From: Actinomyces oris | Lineage (GTDB): Bacteria; Actinomycetota; Actinomycetes; Actinomycetales; Actinomycetaceae | DNA: 37,775 bases | Direction: 5' to 3' | Assembly: GCF_001929375.1 (NCBI RefSeq) | Contig: NZ_MSGO01000010.1 | Span: forward strand, 1-37,775 | Notes under the pieces: model-generated | Told to the model about the DNA's origin: nothing | Databases searched by the model: none | The model's input: the letters and a program-made list of their open reading frames with translations, nothing else | Translations under genes and position numbers: made by a program | Shown: positions 14,743 through 21,443 of the stretch, in pieces | Layout of the letters: every line of letters begins with the position of its first letter | Position numbering within the stretch: position 1 is the stretch's first letter

Positions 14743-17250
14743 CTACTTGCTGATGATGCGGGAGACCACCAGGTCGAAGGTGAAGGAGGATCCTTGTGCG
14801 ACCAGGAGGCGGGCGTCGCTCTGGTCCTTGGCGGGAACGACGGTGCCGCCATAAGCGCCGGGGACCTTCCAGCCGACCTTGCCCGTATCCGGCGATACGG
14901 CGACGACAAGATTTCCAGGATCACTGGCCACGAAGCTGTACTCCCCGACCTCGACCAGCACCTGTCCGTCGCGGAGCAGCCCAATGGGCCTGATGTGACA
15001 CCCCTCGCTCTGCGAGAACTCAGGCAGCTCGAGCTTCTTGCCACCGGCCTTGGCCTCGCAAGCGCTCTTGTCGACGACGACGTCGACCGTGCCGCTGAGA
15101 CCGATGACCGGGGTGGTCGAGGACGATGCCTTGGCCAAGGAGGAGTAAGCGCCCTTCAGTGACGAGGCATTCAGTGGCACTGACGCGGCCCACCAGTGCT
15201 TCTCCGAGAACTTCCCCGAGACGGTTGCCGCCTCGCTGCCGTTGGCCTTGTAGATCGTGGCGCCCGAGGACGTCACTCGGGAGAAGGCCTCCGGCCCGGA
15301 CTCGATATTGAATCCGCCGGGGAATCGAGTGTCCTCATCGAAGTCCGAGTCCGGCTGCTTGCCCGGCTCCGAGACGAGGACCTCACCGGTCTTGGCCGAC
15401 AGCACCTGGAACTGTCGCGACTTGATCTCGTAGGTGAGGATGAAGCCGTTAGCGACCCGACCGCCCTTGTACTGTCCGGAAGCCCGCCACTTCTCCTTAC
15501 CGGATGCGTCGTACCCCTTCATGGGGCCTCCGTCGGAGCTCTCCCCCTTGTCGGACACCATGCCGAGGTCCGGCGTCGCGCCGATGTAGAAGGAGCCCTT
15601 GGAGAAAGGCACCTGAGAGGTCTTGCCCGCAGCCCCGATGACCGTGGACTCGTCACTGGTCTTGGTGCAGAGCATCGAGCCACCGGCCCAGGGGCGGGCC
15701 TTGTAGCACTCACCGTTCCACACCGGCGTCGTCGTGCTCTTCGTGAGATCCACGAGGTGCGTCTTGCCATCACTTTGGAAGGCCATCGTGGTCCCATCTG
15801 CAGACATGACGGGTTCGGAGACCTTCGAGTAGCGCAGGTCCTCTCGGACACTGTTGCCGGCGGGCAGAGCCGCCGCCCACCTGTTGCCGACCTCCTGCCC
15901 GGAGAAGAAGTACCACCAGGTCGCGCTCGCCCCTACCACTGCCAGGACGGTGACCACGGCGGCCACAGCCACCCACCGACGGCGCCACCACCGCCGACGT
16001 GCGCCGACCTGCGGCCCGACCGTCGCGGCCGCCGAGTACTGCGAACCCGGTTGACTGGAGAAAGCGGGCGCAGAGGGGTTGGAGACACCGGGGTTGGTCG
16101 ACATCGCAGGAGCCGCGAAGCCGGCGGTCCCCGCCGTTCCCGGGCTGAGAGGCCCCTGCCCGGGGCCGGGGGCGGACTGCTGCCCACCCACCAGTGTCGG
16201 CGCCTCCGGGGCGAAGGCCATCGTGGCCGAGGTCGCCGAGGGACTCGGGAGCGTCGCCGGCGGCGCTGCGGGAGCTGCAGGAGGAAGTGCGTCCCAGTCG
16301 TAGGGGACCAGTGAGGCCGTTGACTGCGGCGGCGACGCGAGCCGCGGTGCGGCCGGCAGACCCGCCAGCGCCGACTGCATGAGGTCCAGACGCTGGGCGA
16401 CATCCTCAATGGACGGACGCATGTCGGGCTGCTTGGAGATCATCGAGGCGATGAGCTCCCACAGCGGGTCGGGCACTCCCACAGGCCGACCCGCGTCACG
16501 TCGGGCGTGCTGGCTGAGCAGCTGGGCGGGTTCCCCCACGAACGGCGTCGTCCCACACGTCATCTCGTAGAGCATGATGCCCAGTGAGTAGATGTCGGCG
16601 GCGGAGGTCGGAGCCTGCATCGACAGGATCTCCGGCGCCATGTACAGCGGCGTACCGATGGCCCCCGTGAGGTGGGAGGCCGAGAAGGTGTCGCAGATGC
16701 GCGCCACCCCGAAGTCCGCCAGTCGGGGGACAACGGTCTCGGGCATCTGCCCGCCCGGGGCGACACCGACGGCAACCGTCTCAGCCGGGTCACCGCCCCT
16801 GCTGGGACGGGAGCTGAGCAGGACGTTGGCGGGCTTGATGTCCCGGTGGATCACACCGGCCTGATGAACCGCGGACAGTCCTTGAGCGATACGCGTCCCC
16901 AGGGAGGCCACCTGCGCGGGCGGCAGGCAGCCGTGAGCCCTCAGCAGCTCTCGCAGGTCGCCGCCGTTGACGTAGTCCATGACGATCGCGAATGTGGAGC
17001 CCTCGATGACGACGTCGCGAATGGCGACGACATAGGGGCTGCGCACCCGCAGCAGGGTGGAGCGCTCCTTGATGAAGCGTTCCACGACGTCGGGATTCTC
17101 CACCAGGTCCGCACGCAGAACCTTGAAGGCCAAGATCTCACGGGCGTCAGTACGCCGACCGCGCCAGACCTCCCCCTGGGCACCCGCACCGATCCGGGTC
17201 TCCATGATGTAGGAGCTTCCGAGGTGACGGGGGTCGGGGCTTTGGGACAT
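14743..17250 (-). CDS. Transmembrane Ser/Thr protein kinase
   Basis: An 835-aa Hanks-type kinase. The Gly loop is GAGAQGEV (21-28), the catalytic Lys is in AFKVL (about 43), the HRDIKPAN loop is at 136-143, DFG at 180-182 and TPLYMAPE at 201-208. About 25 extra residues lie between the catalytic loop and DFG. A Pro/Ala/Thr-rich region (about 300-415) leads to a basic cluster and one TM segment (about 428-448). The roughly 380-residue extracellular part has repeated hydrophobic/Trp-containing strands suggestive of a PQQ-like beta-propeller rather than PASTA repeats. The start has GGAG 6 nt upstream. Convergent with the FHA-ABC exporter, its likely substrate by analogy with PknF/Rv1747. Confidence 0.93.
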   Translation of the reverse strand: MSQSPDPRHLGSSYIMETRIGAGAQGEVWRGRRTDAREILAFKVLRADLVENPDVVERFIKERSTLLRVRSPYVVAIRDVVIEGSTFAIVMDYVNGGDLRELLRAHGCLPPAQVASLGTRIAQGLSAVHQAGVIHRDIKPANVLLSSRPSRGGDPAETVAVGVAPGGQMPETVVPRLADFGVARICDTFSASHLTGAIGTPLYMAPEILSMQAPTSAADIYSLGIMLYEMTCGTTPFVGEPAQLLSQHARRDAGRPVGVPDPLWELIASMISKQPDMRPSIEDVAQRLDLMQSALAGLPAAPRLASPPQSTASLVPYDWDALPPAAPAAPPATLPSPSATSATMAFAPEAPTLVGGQQSAPGPGQGPLSPGTAGTAGFAAPAMSTNPGVSNPSAPAFSSQPGSQYSAAATVGPQVGARRRWWRRRWVAVAAVVTVLAVVGASATWWYFFSGQEVGNRWAAALPAGNSVREDLRYSKVSEPVMSADGTTMAFQSDGKTHLVDLTKSTTTPVWNGECYKARPWAGGSMLCTKTSDESTVIGAAGKTSQVPFSKGSFYIGATPDLGMVSDKGESSDGGPMKGYDASGKEKWRASGQYKGGRVANGFILTYEIKSRQFQVLSAKTGEVLVSEPGKQPDSDFDEDTRFPGGFNIESGPEAFSRVTSSGATIYKANGSEAATVSGKFSEKHWWAASVPLNASSLKGAYSSLAKASSSTTPVIGLSGTVDVVVDKSACEAKAGGKKLELPEFSQSEGCHIRPIGLLRDGQVLVEVGEYSFVASDPGNLVVAVSPDTGKVGWKVPGAYGGTVVPAKDQSDARLLVAQGSSFTFDLVVSRIISK

Positions 17251-17404
17251 CAGTGCTCCGGGTTGCTCAAGTGCGGTCAGGCTTCATGAAGACCTTATCG
17301 CGATCTTCGCACCACCGGACTGCTCTGCCAGGAGACGGCCGTGAATCGTACCTCGAATCTCACCGCCCCTCATGGGAGGGTCCACGGACCTGAAGCCCGA
17401 CGAA

Positions 17405-18046
17405 ATGACTACAGTGGCTCCCGTGAGCAAGCAGATGACAACCTCTGACCCACTGGTGTGGATCGACTGTGAGATGACGGGCCTGGACCAGAGCGCCGAC
17501 GCGCTCATCGAGGTGGCCGTCGTCGTCACCGACTATGAGCTCAAGCCCCTGGCGGCCGGAATCGATGTGCTCATCAAGCCTCCCGCCGCAGCGCTGGAGC
17601 AGATGGACGACTATGTGCGAAACATGCACACCTCCTCGGGCCTCCTTGCCGCCCTGGAGGACGCAGTGACCATGGAGACCGCCCGCACCACGGTCCTGGA
17701 CTATGTCACCTCCCTGGTGCCCGAGCCCCGCACCGCCCAGCTCGCGGGAAACTCCGTGGGCACGGACAAGGCGTTCCTGGCCCGCGACATGCCCGACCTC
17801 ATCAAGCACCTCCACTACCGGATCGTGGACGTCTCCTCCCTCAAGGAGCTGGCCAAGCGCTGGTACCCCAGGACCTTCTTCCACGCGCCGAAGAAGGCCG
17901 GCGGGCACCGCGCGCTGGCAGACATCCTGGAGTCCATCGACGAGCTGCGCTACTACCGCGAGGTCCTGTTCCCCAACGGGGAGGGCCCCAGCTCCCAGGA
18001 GTGCAAGGACGCGGCTGAGCGGATCCTCAGCTCACCCACCAGGTGA
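17405..18046 (+). CDS. orn: Oligoribonuclease
   Basis: A DEDDh 3'-5' exonuclease, 213 aa from this start. Catalytic residues are visible in WIDCEMTGLD (D and E), NSVGTDKAFL (D), and HRALADI (H and D); YRIVDVSSLKEL is also typical of the family. It degrades 2-5 nt RNA fragments and pGpG in the cytoplasm. The start is uncertain: ATG 17372, ATG 17405, GTG 17423 and ATG 17435 are all in frame and none has a clear ribosome site; family lengths favour the later ones. Divergent from the kinase gene across about 150 bp. Confidence 0.94.
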   Translation: MTTVAPVSKQMTTSDPLVWIDCEMTGLDQSADALIEVAVVVTDYELKPLAAGIDVLIKPPAAALEQMDDYVRNMHTSSGLLAALEDAVTMETARTTVLDYVTSLVPEPRTAQLAGNSVGTDKAFLARDMPDLIKHLHYRIVDVSSLKELAKRWYPRTFFHAPKKAGGHRALADILESIDELRYYREVLFPNGEGPSSQECKDAAERILSSPTR

Positions 18047-18104
18047 GCGGGGCGACGACACCCTCAGCACGCCCGACGACGTGACGTAGTGCACCGAGTC
18101 CAGT

Positions 18105-18134
18105 TTGGTGTGCGGGGAGATGAGCGGATACAGT
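18105..18134 (+). promoter_or_regulatory. Candidate promoter for tRNA-His
   Basis: TTGGTG (18105-18110), an 18-bp spacer and TACAGT (18129-18134) lie about 30 bp before the tRNA. The match is moderate. Confidence 0.35.
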
Positions 18135-18162
18135 ACCGATTCGTTGCGGTGATACCGTACAT

Positions 18163-18236
18163 GGTGGCTGTAGCTCAGTCGGCAGAGCGCCTGGTTGTGG
18201 TCCAGGAGGTCGCGGGTTCAAACCCCGTCAGCCACC
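18163..18236 (+). tRNA. tRNA-His (anticodon GTG)
   Basis: Includes the encoded G-1 (18163) typical of tRNA-His. Acceptor GTGGCTG/CAGCCAC, D stem GCTC/GAGC, anticodon GTG at 18197-18199, T arm GCGGG-TTCAAAC-CCCGT, discriminator C. The full CCA is not encoded. 18237-18426 after it holds nothing I can name. Confidence 0.95.
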
Positions 18237-18426
18237 CCGCTGATGATGGGTCGTCCCCTTCTAGGCGGCAAGTGACGCTGCTGCCTCCCGCAGGCATGCT
18301 GCGGACAGCGAAGGCTTCAACCGTTTTCCTGCACTCCAATCAACAAAGCAGTTCGCTCACTCCGGCGCCCTGCCGGCGGAGCGGGTGCTCGACGCTTGAC
18401 AACCCACCTTCGAGAAAGTCCCTCCC

Positions 18427-19287
18427 ATGCAACGCCGCGACTTCCTGCTCGCCCTGGCCGCCGGAACCGCAGGCTGCCTCAGCGCCTGCAACACCGCACG
18501 GCCGGCAGCCCATTCCACCTCACCGGCCTCATCCCCCGCCCAGGGCTCGCCCCTGGCCTCGGCGTCCCCCTCACCCACGCCCTCACCGACCCCCTCCCTC
18601 AGCCCGCTCCACCTTCAGGACGGTCCACCGCCACTGCCCGCCCCCAGTCCGGCGGACTCACTTATCACGGGCCTGCCGGAGAACGTCGGCAATGTCGTGG
18701 CCATCACCATCGACGACGGCGTCGACTCCTCAGTCGTAAACGCCTTCCTGGACTTCGCCAAGGACTCAGGAGTCCGCCTGACCTTCTTCGTCACCGGCTG
18801 CTATCCGAGCTGGACCGACAACCGGGACAAGATGAAGCCCATGGTGGAGTCGGGGCAGATTCAGCTGGCGAACCACACCTGGACGCACCCCGACCTGACG
18901 ACGCTGTCGGAGGGTGAGATCATCGACGAGATCACCCAGTGCGAGAACCTGCTGCGCAACACCTACGGCGTCACAGGGACTCCCTTCATCCGGCCCCCCT
19001 ACGGCGGCCGCAGCTCTTACACCGACTCGGTCTGCGCCAAGGCCGGATACACGACCACGACCATGTGGTACGGCTCCTTCGGAGACTCCGGACAGATCAC
19101 GCCGGAGGTCCTTCTCGGCGAGGCGCAGAAGTGGCTGCTTGCGCAGCACATCGTCATCGGTCACGCGAACTTCCCAACCGTCACTCACGTCTACGGTCAG
19201 ATCATCGACATCCTGCGTCAGCGCTCCCTGCAGACGGCCACGCTCGACGACGTCTACTTCGGCCCCGGCCACAATCGTCACGTCTGA
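18427..19287 (+). CDS. Polysaccharide deacetylase lipoprotein (NodB family)
   Basis: A 286-aa protein. The N-terminus QRRDFLLALAAG resembles a twin-arginine signal and is followed by the lipobox LSAC (Cys21), so it is probably a Tat-exported lipoprotein. Residues about 22-75 are a Ser/Pro/Thr-rich wall-spanning linker. The catalytic domain shows motif 1 TIDDGVD (Phe of the usual TFDDG replaced by Ile), motif 2 HTWTHPD with both metal-binding His, and motif 3 RPPYGGR. It probably de-N-acetylates peptidoglycan or a wall polysaccharide. It ends 6 bp from the convergent tagD1, consistent with an envelope-modification locus. The gene has only a weak ribosome site. Confidence 0.9.
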   Translation: MQRRDFLLALAAGTAGCLSACNTARPAAHSTSPASSPAQGSPLASASPSPTPSPTPSLSPLHLQDGPPPLPAPSPADSLITGLPENVGNVVAITIDDGVDSSVVNAFLDFAKDSGVRLTFFVTGCYPSWTDNRDKMKPMVESGQIQLANHTWTHPDLTTLSEGEIIDEITQCENLLRNTYGVTGTPFIRPPYGGRSSYTDSVCAKAGYTTTTMWYGSFGDSGQITPEVLLGEAQKWLLAQHIVIGHANFPTVTHVYGQIIDILRQRSLQTATLDDVYFGPGHNRHV

Positions 19288-19293
19288 GGGATC

Positions 19294-19716
19294 TCACCGC
19301 ACAAGAGCCTCCCGGGCAGCCTCCTGCCCCTGGCAGCACAGTCGCACCCAATCGGAGGAGCCGATCTCCGGGGTCCGCGGGAGGTAGGCGATCTCGCAGC
19401 GGCCTTCGAGCTGCTCGTCGAAGGTCCCGATCCAGTCATCGCCGATGACGAAGACATCGACGCCGTACTCGTCGATGTCCCGGCTCTTCTGTCCCCAGGT
19501 CCGCTCGGGAACAACCATGTCGACATAGCGGATGGCCTCAAGCATCGCCTTGCGCTGCTCATAGGAGAAGTAGGTGTGCTTCCCCTTGGAGGCGCTGAAC
19601 TCATCGGTCGACAGAGCGACAATGAGATAGTCACCCATAGCCTTGGCCCGGCGCAGCAGCTCGATGTGCCCGTAGTGGAGCAGGTCGAAGGAGCCGTAGG
19701 TGATGATGCGTTTCAT
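19294..19716 (-). CDS. Glycerol-3-phosphate cytidylyltransferase-like protein, TagD copy 1
   Basis: A 140-aa nucleotidyltransferase. The N-terminal signature is YGSFDLLHYGHIELL (HxGH motif), with ALSTDEF, YVDMVVPE and FVIGDDW following as in TagD. TagD makes CDP-glycerol from CTP and glycerol 3-phosphate for teichoic acid synthesis. The second conserved motif, which reads RTPEVSTTQIR in the other copy (24396-24788), is here RTPEIGSSDWVRLCC, and the tail differs. This copy may therefore be impaired, or have another partner or substrate. The start at 19716 has GAGGA about 9 nt upstream. An inverted repeat (19742-19776) lies just upstream. Confidence 0.85.
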   Translation of the reverse strand: MKRIITYGSFDLLHYGHIELLRRAKAMGDYLIVALSTDEFSASKGKHTYFSYEQRKAMLEAIRYVDMVVPERTWGQKSRDIDEYGVDVFVIGDDWIGTFDEQLEGRCEIAYLPRTPEIGSSDWVRLCCQGQEAAREALVR

Positions 19717-19741
19717 TGAGATTGTCCTCGCGGGTCGAGCC

Positions 19742-19776
19742 CATCGATTTTTGTATGAATCACACAAGAATCGATG
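19742..19776. promoter_or_regulatory. Operator-like inverted repeat upstream of tagD1
   Basis: Arms CATCGATTTTTGT (19742-19754) and ACAAGAATCGATG (19764-19776) pair with one mismatch around a 9-nt spacer. The half-site AGAATCGATG recurs at 24892-24901 upstream of tagD2. It could be a repressor site or an RNA hairpin in the leader. Confidence 0.5.
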
Positions 19777-19824
19777 ATGTTGTCATTGGTTGCGCGTATG
19801 ACGGTTGAACGCGCTCGACACTAA

Positions 19825-19839
19825 GTCTAGGGGCTAGAC
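19825..19839. promoter_or_regulatory. Short perfect palindrome GTCTAG-GGG-CTAGAC
   Basis: A 15-bp palindrome about 110 bp upstream of tagD1, in an otherwise gene-less stretch (19777-20192). It is a possible regulator site. The stretch has lower GC than its neighbours and I see no gene in it. Confidence 0.3.
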
Positions 19840-20192
19840 ACCCCCCAAGAATCCTTTGTTACCCCTCTGAAGCAGGTTTTCGACTATGTCGGCCGTCACC
19901 CACTATCGCTTAACCCAATGAATGCGCGAAACCGCCGCCCCACCCCTCGACCCGGGTCACCACAAGCTGAGGCCATCATGTGACAGAACCCCCGCATTCC
20001 GCGGTATAGCAACGATTACGAGCGGTTTCGGCGCCATCACGATAAGCCCCGAAGATCACAGTCTGATTGCAGACCAGCCAATCATGGCAACTATCGCTTT
20101 TCCGACCCTGCGACACAACTACCGTTATAAGAAAGCGAGTAAAGAAGGCCGCGCCCCAGGCCTTTCCCGCCCCAGAAGACCGGAGGTCACCA

Positions 20193-20510
20193 GTGGTCGC
20201 AGTAGCTCCCGCCCACCCCCTTGCCACCCCCTCCCGTACCACCTCAAGCGTCCCCTCCGTGGCAGCTTCAGCACCCGGCCTCCCGTCCGATTTCTCGGCA
20301 GTGAGCCGCGACATCGCCTCCTGGGCGCTATGGCTCTTCCTGGCGACCCTCGTCAGGACGCGCTTATCAACGCATCGAGTTCTTCATCCGCGCACGCTCC
20401 TGATAGCCACGATTCTGGCCACGTGCCGGGAGAGGTGGAAACCGGCAGAAATGCGGATCCAACGTTCGGAGAGCCGCACGCCGCCCTACCGACACGCTCA
20501 AGGAGTATGA
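20193..20510 (+). CDS. Possible small protein or remnant coupled to the DUF6270-like gene
   Basis: A GTG-started 105-aa frame with GGAGG 8 nt upstream. It ends TGA (20508-20510), overlapping an ATG at 20507 in the next gene's frame. It has an Ala/Pro/Ser-rich N-terminus, one hydrophobic segment (about residues 43-56) and another weaker one, then a basic tail. I do not recognise it, and the composition after residue 60 looks poorly coding, so it may be the degraded start of a larger membrane protein. The ribosome site and overlap are the only positive evidence. Confidence 0.35.
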   Translation: MVAVAPAHPLATPSRTTSSVPSVAASAPGLPSDFSAVSRDIASWALWLFLATLVRTRLSTHRVLHPRTLLIATILATCRERWKPAEMRIQRSESRTPPYRHAQGV

Positions 20511-20512
20511 CC

Positions 20513-21289
20513 ATGCGCAGTGAGGAAAGCACCATGACAGCGGGACGAATCACGGTCTACGGCTCTTGTGTGGCCAGGGACACGGCACGTGAGATGGAGC
20601 AGCGGGGATGGAGCGTGGAGCGTTACATCGCCCGACAGTCCCTCATCAGTGCGGGGCGCCCGGCCGACGTCGGCGATCTCGATCTGTCCCTGCTGAGATC
20701 GTCCTTCGCCCGTCGGTCCTTCCTGTCCGACATGGTGGGCAATCTGGAGGCGCAGCTGACGGCTGTCGCCTCGTACACCGATCTCCTGCTGTGGGACCTG
20801 ACCGACGAGCGTCTCGGCGTCCTGGAGACGGCCCCCGGGGCGTTCCTGACGCGTTCGACCGAAGCGCTGACGGCCGGCCTCTACGAGGGGCTTCCCGTCA
20901 GGTTCCTCGAGCTGGGGACGGCGGAGCACCTGCATCTGTGGCGGCCTGCCCTGCTGCATTTCCACAGTCTCCTGGAGCGGCTCGACCTGGCGAGCAAGAC
21001 GATCCTCATCAACGTTCCCTGGGCGACGAGGACCACCTCGGGCATGCCAACCGTCCCGAGCTGGGGACAGACGGCCACGGAGGCCAACTGGGTCATGACC
21101 CGCTACATCGACCTCGTCTACCAGGAGACCGACCTGCGGATTCTCCAGGTTCCCGATGAGCTCGTGGTGGCCGACGACGCGCACGGCTGGGGAGCCTCCC
21201 CCTTCCACTACACCGCCTCCCTGTACTCATGGGTCGCCGACGAGCTGGAGATCGCTCTGGCACCGCGCAGCCTAGCCCCGGCGCTCTGA
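20513..21289 (+). CDS. DUF6270-like protein in the wall-polymer locus
   Basis: A 258-aa soluble protein. The N-terminus RITVYGSCVARDTAREM, then YIARQSLIS, and later LLWDLTDER resemble the DUF6270 family, whose GSC motif recalls SGNH/GDSL hydrolases. The C-terminal FHYTASLYSWVADEL is also in line with this family. Members are often found near surface-polysaccharide genes; a modifying-enzyme role is inference. Starts at 20507, 20513 and 20534 are all possible; 20513 has AGGAG 8 nt upstream. It converges with the TagF-like gene, ending 154 bp away. Confidence 0.75.
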   Translation: MRSEESTMTAGRITVYGSCVARDTAREMEQRGWSVERYIARQSLISAGRPADVGDLDLSLLRSSFARRSFLSDMVGNLEAQLTAVASYTDLLLWDLTDERLGVLETAPGAFLTRSTEALTAGLYEGLPVRFLELGTAEHLHLWRPALLHFHSLLERLDLASKTILINVPWATRTTSGMPTVPSWGQTATEANWVMTRYIDLVYQETDLRILQVPDELVVADDAHGWGASPFHYTASLYSWVADELEIALAPRSLAPAL

Positions 21290-21443
21290 GCCCCGACGGG
21301 CAGATTTCGAAGGAGCTCTCGAGTCAACGGGCTCGTACGGATCGACTCGCTTCAGCGACGGCGCCGCAACAGCCCGGGCACGCTCATCATCCTGGCCGGA
21401 CGCGTCTGAGCCAGCCGTGGCCCCCTCGGCGCCGGGGCCTGCA

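Noticed and set aside
19922-20506. Long N-terminal extension of the DUF6270-like gene
   Set aside because: The in-frame extension has no family similarity, spans AT-richer non-coding-like DNA, and good ribosome sites occur at 20500-20527 instead.
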